Shown here: positions 34,860 to 43,678 of the stretch, in pieces
Layout: each line of letters starts with the position of its first letter
Position numbering within the stretch: the first letter of the stretch is position 1
DNA from: JAYYZW01 sp965217605
GTDB lineage: Bacteria > Pseudomonadota > Gammaproteobacteria > Ga0077536
Assembly (NCBI GenBank): GCA_965217605.1
Contig: CBDCJB010000013.1
Span: 1-64,000 of the forward strand
Length of the DNA stretch: 64,000 nt
Direction: 5' to 3'
Notes under the pieces: generated by a model
Told to the model about the DNA's origin: nothing
Seen by the model: the letters and a program-made list of their open reading frames with translations, nothing else
Database searches by the model: none
Position numbers and translations under genes: made by a program

Positions 34860-35240
34860 GTGGCGGTAGGTAAAGAAATCGGTGTATTCGATTTGCAATC
34901 AACTTCGGTAACCCTCGTTCCCGGGAAGGGCATTTTGACCACCACCCACGTGAATTACGAAGGCGATATCAGCGGCGAATTTGCGTCCAAGTGTTACGCA
35001 ACCATGTCGCTTGAAAGCAAGGACGGTAAACAGGGCAAATACACGATATGCGGTCGCTGGTTTCTTGAAGACGGGGGCTATATAGACGGTTTCGGCGAAG
35101 GGGAAACGACCAGCGGCGGCGGAGCGGCGTGGCAGTGTGTCGGCCACGCCCGAATGTCCAATGATGTGAGTTTTGCCGTAACCGGCGAGATCGATTTTGC
35201 GAAGCAGACCTTCTACGGAAAATTGTTCGAGCGGATTTAA
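34860..35240 (+). CDS. Hypothetical beta-rich protein
   Basis: A 126-residue protein from GTG 34860 behind TAAGGAG. It is mainly beta-strand in pattern, with VPGKGILTTTHVNYEGDISG, two cysteines, a G-rich loop (GEGETTSGGGAAWQC) and a final FYGKLFERI. The pattern suggests a small beta-barrel resembling allene-oxide-cyclase-like or lipocalin-like folds, but I cannot assign a family. It lies just outside the IS1595 transposon and upstream of a GFA gene on the same strand. Confidence 0.6.
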   Translation: MAVGKEIGVFDLQSTSVTLVPGKGILTTTHVNYEGDISGEFASKCYATMSLESKDGKQGKYTICGRWFLEDGGYIDGFGEGETTSGGGAAWQCVGHARMSNDVSFAVTGEIDFAKQTFYGKLFERI

Positions 35241-35261
35241 CAGCCGCTGCGTGGTAAGAGA

Positions 35262-35672
35262 ATGAACGCATCAGCAGAGGGTCGGTGCCTCTGCGGCGGG
35301 ATCCGATTTCGAGTCGAAGGTGAACCGCTGTGGTGCGGGCATTGTCACTGCGCGAGTTGCCGCCGCAACACGGGCTCGGCGATGGCGACCTTCGCTGGAT
35401 TCCGTCCAGATAAGGTGGCGTTCACCGCGGGAGCACGGCAGTTCTACGCATCCTCACCCGGCGTTCGACGCGGCTTCTGCGAAAAGTGCGGCACGCCGGT
35501 GAGTTATGACGCCGACAAATACCCGAACGAGATTCACCTGTACGTGGGTACGTTCGATGAACCAGAACGCTTTGCACCGACATTTCACGTGTTCTACGCT
35601 GAACACATCAATTGGTTTGATACCGCCGATGATTTACCTCGTCACCCAGGGCTGCCCGGTGATGCACCTTGA
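35262..35672 (+). CDS. GFA-family zinc protein
   Basis: A 136-residue protein of the glutathione-dependent formaldehyde-activating enzyme-like (GFA) family: CLCGGIRF at residues 9-16, CGHCHCASCRR at about 25-35 and FCEKCGTPV at about 73-81 provide the two zinc sites. Family members bind glutathione adducts or related thiols; most have no proven reaction. A second GFA protein is at 50828. Confidence 0.85.
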   Translation: MNASAEGRCLCGGIRFRVEGEPLWCGHCHCASCRRNTGSAMATFAGFRPDKVAFTAGARQFYASSPGVRRGFCEKCGTPVSYDADKYPNEIHLYVGTFDEPERFAPTFHVFYAEHINWFDTADDLPRHPGLPGDAP

Positions 35673-35696
35673 CGTGCTCTGATCGGAGCGCGTTGT

Positions 35697-36470
35697 ATGA
35701 CCCCGGAATCGGAACAGTATCAAGAAACATCGGATTACAGCGGCACTGAGGAGGAGCGTCTGGAGGTCGTTAAGACGATCGTCGCCATGGCGAATTCAAC
35801 CGGCGGTGAGCTGAAGATCCTCAAGGTCAGCGCGGAGCGGCGCCACCTCGAATCCGCGTCGCTGCATAAATTGATCAATAACTACGCGGGGCCTTCCATC
35901 CACGGCGTCACCCAACAGGTAAGCGGCGGTTGTTTCGTCATTCAGGTCGAAGACTCCGAATTCAAGCCGCATATCATGAAAATGGACGGGCGATACGACG
36001 AAGGTGGAATAAACAAGCATGCGTTCCATAAAGGCCAGATCTGGGTCCGGCATGGCGCACGGAATGCGGAAGCGACGCCCGACGATCTGCGCCAGATGAT
36101 CTTCGACGCGGCAGGCCACGTCCTCGAGCGCGTCGGTACGCAGATACGCCAACCGGGTTTCGTCTTAGCGGGCGAAGATGGTGAAGCAATTGCCGTCCGT
36201 TTGGCCGATGATCCGGACGCGCTGTTGGTCCGCGCAGATCCTGATAGAACCTATCCGCATACGCGGAACAGCCTATCCACCGAGTTCGATAAACCCTATT
36301 TGTGGATCACGGCCGCGATGAAAATATTGGAGATCGAAGTGTCTCCCGAATACGCCTACACGGACAGAAACACCGCCGGACATCCGACGCATTGGCGCTA
36401 CAGCGATGCCGGGCGCGCGGTCCTGCAGGCCAAAATTGCCAGCGAGCCGAACTGGGATCCCCGCGAATGA
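35697..36470 (+). CDS. AlbA_2/Schlafen-type DNA-binding domain protein
   Basis: A 257-residue protein. Residues about 10-130 resemble the AlbA_2 (Schlafen-like) domain: ERLEVVKTIVAMANSTGGEL near the start, and GQIWVRHGARNAEATPDDLRQMI at the end, the usual I-Y-V-R-x-G pattern. The C-terminal 120 residues look helical and may be a winged-helix or recognition domain. AlbA_2 proteins act in transcription control or in defence against phage and foreign RNA; the role here is unknown. An IS630 copy lies 43 bases downstream. Confidence 0.6.
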   Translation: MTPESEQYQETSDYSGTEEERLEVVKTIVAMANSTGGELKILKVSAERRHLESASLHKLINNYAGPSIHGVTQQVSGGCFVIQVEDSEFKPHIMKMDGRYDEGGINKHAFHKGQIWVRHGARNAEATPDDLRQMIFDAAGHVLERVGTQIRQPGFVLAGEDGEAIAVRLADDPDALLVRADPDRTYPHTRNSLSTEFDKPYLWITAAMKILEIEVSPEYAYTDRNTAGHPTHWRYSDAGRAVLQAKIASEPNWDPRE

Positions 36471-36510
36471 TCACGCTGAGACTGGGTTGGTGATACCCGG
36501 TTTACGCAGA

Positions 36511-37602
36511 CTAGTGTGCTGTCCCGCAAAGAAGTTTCGAAAGTCGGGCGAGTTTTTTCAAGATTGAGTCGGCGGTTGCGGTCCAGGCGAAAGGTATAGG
36601 GTTGGCGTTGTGCTGAGCAATATATCGCTCGATACGAGCAACGAGATCCTTCACATTCCGGAACGACCCGCGCTTGATAGCGCGCTGGCTGATGAGACCA
36701 AACCAACGTTCGACCTGGTTGAGCCATGACGCGTAGGTTGGCGTGAAGTGGACGTGAAATCGAGGGCGTCGAGCGAACCAGGCACGGACTTTGGGATGCT
36801 TATGCGTGCCATAGTTGTCCATCACCAGATGAACATCCAGCGCGGCGGGAACACTTTTCTCGAGATGATTCAGGAAGGACAGCAATTCCTGGTGACGATG
36901 CCGCGCTTTGCACTGCCCGATGACCGTGCCGTTGGCGATATCGAGCGCCGCGAACAACGTGGTCGTGCCATGTCGAAAGTAATTATGGGTGACACCCTCG
37001 ACATAACCGAGCCCCATCGGCAGAACCGGCTGACTGCGTTCCAATGCCTGGATCTGGCTTTTTTCGTCAACGCACAATACCAGGGCATTATCGGGTGGAT
37101 TCAAGTACAAACCGACAATATCGCGCACCTTGTCGACGAAGAAGGGAGCGGTCGAGAGTTTGAACGTGCGGCTGCGATAGGGCTGGATCCCAAACAGCGT
37201 GAAATACCGATGAACGGTACTCTTCGAGGGCGCGGTCTCCCGTGCAAACGAACGCGTGCTCCAATGGGTCGCGTTCTCCGGTCGCTCGCTCAGCACCTTT
37301 TGCATCAAGCGTGCAACCTCATCGTCATCATATGTGCGCCGACGATGGCCCGGCGGCAGATCATACAATCCGACAATCCCGTTGGCGATATACCGGCGAC
37401 ACCCATTTGTGACCGTCGGATTGGATACATCGAGCTTTCTGGCAATCGCGCTGTTAGACAGCCCATCGGCTGCCATCATGACGATCTTTGCGCGCCGTGC
37501 CAGCGCATGCGGCAGACTGCGCGACCTCGCGTAACTGTTGAGGACCTCGTGTTCCTCCTCGCTCAGTTTAACCGTAAAGGATCTGGGTCGACCGGTAACC
37601 AT
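36511..37602 (-). CDS. IS630-family transposase, copy 2
   Basis: A 363-residue transposase from ATG 37602, same sequence as the copy at 24254, with intact DDE residues. Its stop codon is again completed by the flanking TA duplication. Two identical copies in opposite orientation bound about 11 kb of accessory genes and could mobilise the two MITEs in this window. Confidence 0.93.
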   Translation of the reverse strand: MVTGRPRSFTVKLSEEEHEVLNSYARSRSLPHALARRAKIVMMAADGLSNSAIARKLDVSNPTVTNGCRRYIANGIVGLYDLPPGHRRRTYDDDEVARLMQKVLSERPENATHWSTRSFARETAPSKSTVHRYFTLFGIQPYRSRTFKLSTAPFFVDKVRDIVGLYLNPPDNALVLCVDEKSQIQALERSQPVLPMGLGYVEGVTHNYFRHGTTTLFAALDIANGTVIGQCKARHRHQELLSFLNHLEKSVPAALDVHLVMDNYGTHKHPKVRAWFARRPRFHVHFTPTYASWLNQVERWFGLISQRAIKRGSFRNVKDLVARIERYIAQHNANPIPFAWTATADSILKKLARLSKLLCGTAH

Positions 37603-37676
37603 CGGCTGGCTCCTGCATGACACAATAGCCGATCTGATCATCACGACTTATGAAAGTTCATCGTGGGACAGCACAC
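36514..37676 (-). mobile_element. IS630-family insertion sequence, copy 2
   Basis: A 1,163-bp element flanked by TA at 36512-36513 and 37677-37678, inverted relative to copy 1 at 24180. All translated frames match copy 1. It is inserted in the CTAG at the edge of a TAGAAGCGG palindromic element, which follows directly. Confidence 0.92.
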
Positions 37677-37833
37677 TAGAAGCGGCCTCAAAATTCGCCT
37701 GAGGCGTTAAGGCTTGCGCGCGCGACCTTTGAGGAGCGCAGTTTATGCGTAATTTGCGGCTTCGCCGCCCCGCACCGGAGAAGGTCGTGCAACGCAGTAT
37801 CAACGTCTCAGGCGAATTTTGAGACAGCTTCTA
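37677..37833. repeat. TAGAAGCGG palindromic element, full copy
   Basis: A 157-bp element. The left end TAGAAGCGGCCTCAAAATTC is mirrored by GAATTTTGAGACAGCTTCTA at the right, with inner GCCTGAGGCGTT/AACGTCTCAGGC. The core has GAGGAGCGCAGTTTATGCG and CACCGGAGAAGGTCG. The copy at 41860 has the same core in inverse orientation. The right end directly abuts the start codon of the next gene. Confidence 0.85.
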
Positions 37834-38073
37834 ATGAATACCCGCCGGATGCCTGTTCCTTTGCAATTTGCGGTGCTCCTGGCTCTGCTGTGTCTGGCGC
37901 TCTTGGCTGGCATGTGGGGCGCGTCGCAACTTGCTCTTCCACTGGTCGCGCGCATTTTCAACGTATTGTTTTTGATCGCGGTGTTCGTTGGGCTGTTCTT
38001 TCTCGTGACTACGGCCATCGTGATGCTTGTGCAACTCACGAGAAAATTGCTGGATCTCTATACGTCGCGCTGA
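37834..38073 (+). CDS. Small two-helix membrane protein
   Basis: A 79-residue protein from ATG 37834, the first base after the palindromic element. It has two membrane helices (about residues 9-33 and 38-65) and a short basic C-terminus (RKLLDLYTSR). No family is recognised. A ribosome site would have to lie inside the palindromic element (GAGACAG), so expression is uncertain. Confidence 0.5.
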   Translation: MNTRRMPVPLQFAVLLALLCLALLAGMWGASQLALPLVARIFNVLFLIAVFVGLFFLVTTAIVMLVQLTRKLLDLYTSR

Positions 38074-38119
38074 AACGCCATTCGCCAGCAAGCCGGTTTC
38101 TACGACTTTTAATTACGTT

Positions 38120-38488
38120 TTAGGCGAACTCTTCGCGAATAGCTGGTGACGCTAGTTGATAAATTATCCAGGCAAGTAGCACGATCAAACCGGCAGCGAC
38201 TAGAAATTTAACGACAACTATCAGAATTACCAATATTCCGAATTCAAGCTGCCCTCCGGACAGGTCCTTAGTCAGTAGTGCATGGAAATAGTAAATCACC
38301 GTTACGATATCACTTGCGGGCCAGATCATTCCGAATGGCAACAGTGTGATGAATACAAGCCGCGCCCAATTCATCCGTTTTAAAAGTGCGATGCAGCTTA
38401 ACGTCGCAAATCCGGCTGAACCGACGAATATCCAAGCGATTACAGAAACGAATGTCGATTTGTCGGACGTTTTACCGTTCCGATCCAT
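38120..38488 (-). CDS. Hypothetical membrane protein
   Basis: A 122-residue protein with about four hydrophobic segments (near residues 12-35, 42-65, 82-98 and 98-112) and a polar N-terminus (MDRNGKTSDKST). No family is recognised. It is convergent with the small membrane protein at 37834 and lies downstream of the repeat protein at 38534 on the same strand. Confidence 0.55.
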   Translation of the reverse strand: MDRNGKTSDKSTFVSVIAWIFVGSAGFATLSCIALLKRMNWARLVFITLLPFGMIWPASDIVTVIYYFHALLTKDLSGGQLEFGILVILIVVVKFLVAAGLIVLLAWIIYQLASPAIREEFA

Positions 38489-38533
38489 CGACGCAGCGCT
38501 TGAGTCGACTACCGGGCGTTAGCCGGTTCGGTT

Positions 38534-39169
38534 TCAGTTTTCGTCCAGCGAAAGTTCGCTCAAATCGAAATCGGGCGGGGTTACTTTTTCCGGTTCGACC
38601 AAGGTCGTCCCAGGCGGGTCGAGCGTGAACTCACTCAGGTCGAACTCTGGCTCTTCCAAATGTTGATATTCAACTAAATCGACGCCGACTTCCGCCATGT
38701 CAAGGTGCGTAGTGTCAATATTCGGTGCTTCGATGCGCTGCGGTTCGACCAGGATCATGCCCGGCTCGGCCATGCTCGTATCCAACGGCTGCGGCGGTGC
38801 CGGTGCTGTCTCGTCCCGCGCACCCGGTGCCGGCGGCGCCGCAGCCTGCGGGATCGGCGCAGGTTCAGGTGTTTTGGCTTCCGCCGCCGGCGCAGACGCT
38901 TCGGCGGCGGGTGGTGATGGCGCAGTCTGCGCTTTCGCGCGCGTACCGACGACCTCGGCTACGGCCCCGGCTTTGGCGAGCACCGCGACATAATTTTCCG
39001 CCGTGTCCTCATCGATGCCTTTCTTAATTACAACGGTTTTACCCGTGAACATAGCGTCGACTCGTGCCGCATCGGTCTTGAACAGCTTGCCGAGATTTGT
39101 CCGAACCTGTGCCGGATCGGCGCCATCGACGAGTTCGCCCTTGAAAACTACTGCAAATTGCTCGGCCAC
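38534..39169 (-). CDS. Hypothetical protein with DUF-like N-terminus and C-terminal repeats
   Basis: A 211-residue cytoplasmic protein from GTG 39169. Residues 1-77 form a small alpha/beta domain (FAVVFKGELVDGADPAQVR, VVIKKGIDEDTAENYV) also seen in other hypothetical proteobacterial proteins. Residues about 80-130 are an Ala/Pro/Glu linker. Residues 130-211 hold three copies of an acidic repeat with consensus LVE-x-(5-7)-P-x-(F/I)-D. The repeats could be a protein-binding surface. It follows the molybdopterin oxidoreductase gene by 27 bases and is probably cotranscribed with it. Confidence 0.65.
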   Translation of the reverse strand: MAEQFAVVFKGELVDGADPAQVRTNLGKLFKTDAARVDAMFTGKTVVIKKGIDEDTAENYVAVLAKAGAVAEVVGTRAKAQTAPSPPAAEASAPAAEAKTPEPAPIPQAAAPPAPGARDETAPAPPQPLDTSMAEPGMILVEPQRIEAPNIDTTHLDMAEVGVDLVEYQHLEEPEFDLSEFTLDPPGTTLVEPEKVTPPDFDLSELSLDEN

Positions 39170-39196
39170 GTCGCTTATTCCTCTATCGATCGGGCG

Positions 39197-41428
39197 TCAA
39201 TCCACTGCGCGTTCGATACGGCAGGGCACACCGCGCATCAGCCACGTGCCCATCAATCGATCCGCGTTTGCATCGTCGTTCACCGTGCATACGTTGATGT
39301 TAGTCGCCCAAAAACCATAAGGATCGTCACTGTCATCAGCGCGTTCCGGATACCACCAGCGATCTGCCCGAATAATCTCGTCACCCAGCACATCGGTGAG
39401 ATGGGCTTTTTGACGCACGCTGCCGATTGGCGTGGCGATGATGAACCAATCGCCTTCCGCAATACCGGCACGCTTTGCGGTCGCGGGATTCAAGGTCGCG
39501 ATGGGATCCGGGTTCTTACGGCGGAAGCGAGACATCTGTTGTGCATTTTGGTGAAACCCGTCGATAGAACGCCCACCGGTGGTCAAAATGTAGGGGTAGG
39601 CCTCGCGCTCGGCAGTAATCGCGAGGGGAACATTGTGTGGCAGCGGATCGAAACCCCAGTCCGCAAGCAAGCTGGCGCTGAGTTCGACTTTGCCACTCGG
39701 CGTACCATAGCCCGGCATCGCCGATCCATCGCCGACATCGGCAAGCGCATTTCGCGCATCGGCTCCCATCACCGGCCCGCGCTCGGCAGCCACGCGGTCA
39801 AATCTGAGGCCCGCCGGATGCAGGCACGCATCATAAAATTGTTCCGCCGTCGCCGGCCATTCGGCTTCCTGTCCCAAGCGGTGACCGAGGTCGCGCCAGA
39901 GGTCGTAATCCGAGCGATGGCCCGGCGCCGGTTCGAGCGCGGCCCGGTTCGTGCCGACGTAGTCGCCTACGAACGCCATAAAGCCGAGCCCGAGTGAAAA
40001 ATACGGTTTCTCCAACCAATGCGCCGTCGGCAGCATGTAATCGGCGAGGCGCGAAGTCGGCGTGATGAAGAGGTCTTGGACGACGGACAGTTCGAGTTTT
40101 TCGCTGGTTAACGCCTGCGCCACCATCGCTGAATTGGCGTTTGCACCAAGCGGATTGTGATGTTGCACGATGAGCGCCTTGACGGCGTACGGATGTTCTT
40201 CGGTGATCGCGCGCCATAAGCTCGGCTCGTGTGCGGTCCCGAACCAGCTCATGACGTGCTGGTTGCCGTACCAAGCTTTTGCGACATTCGCATTGACATC
40301 GTCATAGCCGGAGCCGAGATAGGCGAATCGATCGGCACCGAGGCGTTTCGCTCGCTGTGCCGGCTCCAAGGCGTCGGCGTTCAGCATCATGCCATTGCCG
40401 ACGATATCGCGTGGTGGCCCGCTCAGCGCGTGTCCACCCTCGATACCCAGGTTGCCGGTGATCGCAATCAAGCAGGCCACAGCGCGCCCTGTTTGCACCG
40501 CTACGGTGCCGCTCTGGCACAGCCCGTTTCCCGCGTTGATGAGGCTTGGCGTCTGCGTTGAGATCATCTCGGCAGCGGCTTCGATCTGAGCGACGGTAAC
40601 GCCGACGTCACTCGCGATCGCGTTGAGATCGCGCTCGCCGATGCGTATTTTGAGCGCATCGAAACCGGTGGTGTGTTCGCGTACGAATTCGTGGTCGATC
40701 AGGTCGCGCTCGATGACGACTTTGAGTAGGCCCAAGGCCAGATCGCAATCCGAGCCAGGGCGCGCTTGCAGCCACAGATCGGCGCGCGCCGCTTCACGCG
40801 TATATTCAGGGTCGATCACGATGAGCTTCGCTCCGGCCTTGCGGGCCGCATGGATCGCTTTCCATAACAACGGCGCCGATGCGCTCGGACGCATACCCCA
40901 AACGACGATGCAACGCGTGGTGCCCGCTATGGGCGCCGTAAAGACACTCGGCCCGAAACCATAGGTCAGCGTCTCCGCGAGCGCGGTCGGGCCGTAACAG
41001 ATCTTGTCCTGGCCGCAGGCATTCGGGCTCCCGAAGAGATTCATGAAGCGCTCGCCGATACCCCAGTCGCCGCCGCGGAACGTACCGAAACTGTAGGCCA
41101 GCGCCTCACGGCCGTGTTCGCCCGTGATCCTGGCGATCTGATCCGCGATCTCGTCCAACGCCTGTTCCCATTCGATTTCGGTCCAGCGGCCGCTGCCCCG
41201 CGGTCCGCTACGTTTCAGGGGTTGATGGATTCGATCCGGATGATCATGCAGCTCGTGCGCGTATTTGCCCTTGGGGCAAATAAACCCCTGGCTGATGGGA
41301 TGTTCCTTATCGCCCCGTATGGCGACGACTTCATTGTCGGAGACGTCGACGACGATGCCGCACTGCTGCGAGCAGGCGCAACAGACGACGGGGTGCGAGC
41401 CGGTTGAAGCGTGAGCAGACATGGTCAT
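39197..41428 (-). CDS. Molybdopterin-dependent oxidoreductase, large
   Basis: A 743-residue enzyme from ATG 41428. The N-terminal [4Fe-4S] motif is C-x2-C-x3-C (CCACSQQCG) with a distal Cys in FICPKGKYA. The KICYGPTAL segment probably gives the Mo-ligand Cys. MGD-binding elements include VVWGMRPSASAP and the C-terminal domain from about residue 620 (TTGGRSIDGFHQNAQQMSRF). It belongs to the DMSO-reductase superfamily, cytoplasmic type, close in layout to formate dehydrogenase-like or thiosulfate/polysulfide-like catalytic subunits. The substrate is unknown and no partner subunits are adjacent. Confidence 0.88.
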   Translation of the reverse strand: MTMSAHASTGSHPVVCCACSQQCGIVVDVSDNEVVAIRGDKEHPISQGFICPKGKYAHELHDHPDRIHQPLKRSGPRGSGRWTEIEWEQALDEIADQIARITGEHGREALAYSFGTFRGGDWGIGERFMNLFGSPNACGQDKICYGPTALAETLTYGFGPSVFTAPIAGTTRCIVVWGMRPSASAPLLWKAIHAARKAGAKLIVIDPEYTREAARADLWLQARPGSDCDLALGLLKVVIERDLIDHEFVREHTTGFDALKIRIGERDLNAIASDVGVTVAQIEAAAEMISTQTPSLINAGNGLCQSGTVAVQTGRAVACLIAITGNLGIEGGHALSGPPRDIVGNGMMLNADALEPAQRAKRLGADRFAYLGSGYDDVNANVAKAWYGNQHVMSWFGTAHEPSLWRAITEEHPYAVKALIVQHHNPLGANANSAMVAQALTSEKLELSVVQDLFITPTSRLADYMLPTAHWLEKPYFSLGLGFMAFVGDYVGTNRAALEPAPGHRSDYDLWRDLGHRLGQEAEWPATAEQFYDACLHPAGLRFDRVAAERGPVMGADARNALADVGDGSAMPGYGTPSGKVELSASLLADWGFDPLPHNVPLAITAEREAYPYILTTGGRSIDGFHQNAQQMSRFRRKNPDPIATLNPATAKRAGIAEGDWFIIATPIGSVRQKAHLTDVLGDEIIRADRWWYPERADDSDDPYGFWATNINVCTVNDDANADRLMGTWLMRGVPCRIERAVD

Positions 41429-41502
41429 TGGCCAACCCTTTGGCTTAGGCTTACGCAATTATAGTTGTTGGGCCGGATTCAATCACCAGGGAGATAAATA
41501 AG

Positions 41503-41862
41503 ATGGCTAACGAGCGTGCGGAGAAAGGGCGTCGGGTTTTGGAACGTTTGTGTGGCGATGCCCACGCGATCGATACGATGCCGGCGCGGTTTCGTAACTA
41601 CACGATAGAGCATTTGTTTGGGGACGTGTGGCAGGGCGAGGGCCTGGCATTCGAAGAACGGTCCCTCGTCACCTGCACGATTCTGACCGCCTTGGCGCGC
41701 GAACCGGAACAGCGGTTTCATTTCGCAGGCGCCAAGCGTCTGGGGATCCCGCGCGAGAAAATCCTCGAAATGATTACACATGCCGCACATTATGCGGGCT
41801 GGCCAAACGCGGTCGGGGCGCTGCGCAGCTTGAACGAGGTATGGCCGGAAGAAGACGCATAG
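41503..41862 (+). CDS. Carboxymuconolactone decarboxylase (CMD) family protein
   Basis: A 119-residue all-helical protein with the CMD layout: FGDVWQGEGLAFEERSL, then HFAGAKRLGIPREKILEMI and HYAGWPNAVGALR. It lacks the CxxC of AhpD-type members, so it is closer to the PcaC type, which decarboxylates gamma-carboxymuconolactone. The exact reaction is unproven. The TAG stop is the first triplet of a palindromic element. Confidence 0.82.
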   Translation: MANERAEKGRRVLERLCGDAHAIDTMPARFRNYTIEHLFGDVWQGEGLAFEERSLVTCTILTALAREPEQRFHFAGAKRLGIPREKILEMITHAAHYAGWPNAVGALRSLNEVWPEEDA

Positions 41863-42004
41863 AAGCGGTCTCAAAACTCGCCTGAGACGTTGATGCGGTG
41901 TTGCGCGACCTTCTCCGGTGCTCATTTATTGCGCATAAACTGCGCTCCTCGAATGCCCGCGCGCCTTGCCTGAACGCCTCAGGCAAATTTTGAGACCACT
42001 TCTA
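41860..42004. repeat. TAGAAGCGG palindromic element, full copy, inverse core
   Basis: A 145-bp element with TAGAAGCGGTCTCAAAACTC at the left and TTTTGAGACCACTTCTA at the right. The core is the reverse complement of the copy at 37677 (AAACTGCGCTCCTCGAATG). Its first triplet is the stop codon of the CMD gene. Confidence 0.85.
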
Positions 42005-42057
42005 GCCTTGAAGCGATGTAACCGGGCGGGTTCAAGGCTGACTCGACGCGCGTGGGC

Positions 42058-42684
42058 ATGATCGATATCTATTGTGAACGCACGGGTTCGGGATTGTTCG
42101 CCGAACCGCTGAATGCGATCACAAACGTCTTTTTTCTTCTGGCCGCGTGGCGATGCGCCCGTCTGGCGCGAGCAGCCGGACGAACCGATGGATTAGTGCT
42201 GGCCTTTATCCTGTTCGCCATCGGCGTCGGCAGCGGGTTGTTTCACACCTTCGCCACATCTTGGGCGCAATTGCTGGATGTGAGTCCGATCCTGATCTTC
42301 CAGGTCGTCTATCTCTGGTTGTACTTACGCCGTGTCGCAGTACGCCGGGTAGCGTCTACGAGCGTGGGACTCGCCTTGTTTCTTACCGCTCTCTTCGGTA
42401 GCGCACAGTATCCCGAACTGCTCAACGGGTCGCTCAGCTATGCACCCGCTGCGGCTGCACTGATCCTGCTGGGGACCTACCATTACACCGCTCGAAAACC
42501 AAACCCTGCCTCGATTCTCGCCGCAAGCGCCATTTTTCTCGTCTCGTTAAGCGCACGCACCGTTGACGAGTTGCTTTGCGCACACTGGCCCCTTGGTACG
42601 CATTTCATCTGGCATACCCTCAACGCCGTCGTGCTCTTTATGGTGTTACGTACTTATATAAGCACGGTCCGCGACGGTGATTGA
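42058..42684 (+). CDS. Ceramidase-like (CREST superfamily) membrane protein
   Basis: A 208-residue protein with about seven hydrophobic segments. The opening MIDIYCERTGSGLFAEPLNA and the conserved GSGLFHTFAT and HFIWHTLNA segments supply the Ser, Asp and three His residues typical of the alkaline ceramidase/CREST hydrolases. In bacteria the substrate is usually unknown and may be a lipid amide. ATG 42058 was preferred to GTG 42052. The stop lies one base from the convergent sulfurtransferase stop. Confidence 0.75.
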   Translation: MIDIYCERTGSGLFAEPLNAITNVFFLLAAWRCARLARAAGRTDGLVLAFILFAIGVGSGLFHTFATSWAQLLDVSPILIFQVVYLWLYLRRVAVRRVASTSVGLALFLTALFGSAQYPELLNGSLSYAPAAAALILLGTYHYTARKPNPASILAASAIFLVSLSARTVDELLCAHWPLGTHFIWHTLNAVVLFMVLRTYISTVRDGD

Positions 42685-43557
42685 TTACGGATCGGTACCG
42701 AGCTTGAGTGGAAGCGATTCGTCCTGGACCCATTCCGACATCGAACCGTCATAGACGGCGATTTCGTTTTGCCCGCAAAGCATAAGCGCGAGTGCGTCCA
42801 TGGTAGCCGAGATACCACCGCCGCAGTAGGTGATCACGCGCTCGGCCTCGAGGGCGCCGTTGCCTTCGAACAGGGCCTTTAACTTGTCCGGCGGGAGGAA
42901 CTCCCCCGTGTCGGCATCGATCAGATCGCCGTAGAACACGTTATGGGTGCCGGGCAAATGCCCCGGACGTCCATATTGGTTCTTCTCGCCGCTGTACACG
43001 GCCGGCGACAGGGCGTTGATGGTCAACGGCTCGCCCGAATCGATCATCGCGAGCATATCGTTCTTGTTGACCCACATTTCGGATCGGGCCCGGACCGAAA
43101 GCGTCCCTGCCGCATAATCGGGCGACGCATCATTGACCGGGCGGTTCTCCCGCTCCCAGGCATCCCAGCCGCCGTTCAGGACCGCAGCGCGCTCGAAACC
43201 GATGGAGCGCAACATCCACCAGACCCGCGTCGACCACATCGGGAATCCCTTGTTGTAAAGGATCACGATCGAGTCATCGCCAACGCCCTGCGCCGCCATG
43301 GTTGCCGCGAACCGATCGGGCGGCGGCATCGTGAAGGCGAGCTTTGCGTCGGCATCTGAAAGATCGCCAATCACATCGAGAAAACCCGCGCCGGGTATAT
43401 GTCCGGACGCCCATTGATCGCGGCCGCTAACGGGAACGTAACCGAAACCGTCTTCTTTTTGCTCGAGGAAGATCGTGGTGTCGAATACGCGCAGCGATTC
43501 CTCGTCGAGGTGATCGGCCAACCATTGCGTGCTGACCAGCGGCCCGTCCAATTTCAT
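42685..43557 (-). CDS. sseA: Sulfurtransferase with two rhodanese domains
   Basis: A 290-residue protein with two rhodanese domains (about residues 8-138 and 160-280). The catalytic loop in the second domain is YCGGGISA, with the active Cys near residue 243. Domain 1 has HIPGAGFLD and LYNKGFPMWSTRVWWML, the usual inactive copy. It is either a thiosulfate or a 3-mercaptopyruvate sulfurtransferase. The CGGG loop differs from the CGSG/CRKG types, so I do not choose between them. Confidence 0.82.
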   Translation of the reverse strand: MKLDGPLVSTQWLADHLDEESLRVFDTTIFLEQKEDGFGYVPVSGRDQWASGHIPGAGFLDVIGDLSDADAKLAFTMPPPDRFAATMAAQGVGDDSIVILYNKGFPMWSTRVWWMLRSIGFERAAVLNGGWDAWERENRPVNDASPDYAAGTLSVRARSEMWVNKNDMLAMIDSGEPLTINALSPAVYSGEKNQYGRPGHLPGTHNVFYGDLIDADTGEFLPPDKLKALFEGNGALEAERVITYCGGGISATMDALALMLCGQNEIAVYDGSMSEWVQDESLPLKLGTDP

Positions 43558-43678
43558 TGTCCTTCTCCACTCGTCCGGATTTCGTTGGCCTATCCTACAC
43601 CGATTCCGTTGTATGAAACGGGGTGTTTCGCCTGTGCTCGCGCACAGACTCGTGTATCGAAATAACAGGAAATAGCGA

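Noticed and set aside
24180..37676. Composite transposon formed by the two IS630 copies
   Set aside because: Each copy has its own TA duplication, and IS630 elements do not normally mobilise flanked segments; no evidence that the unit moved as one.
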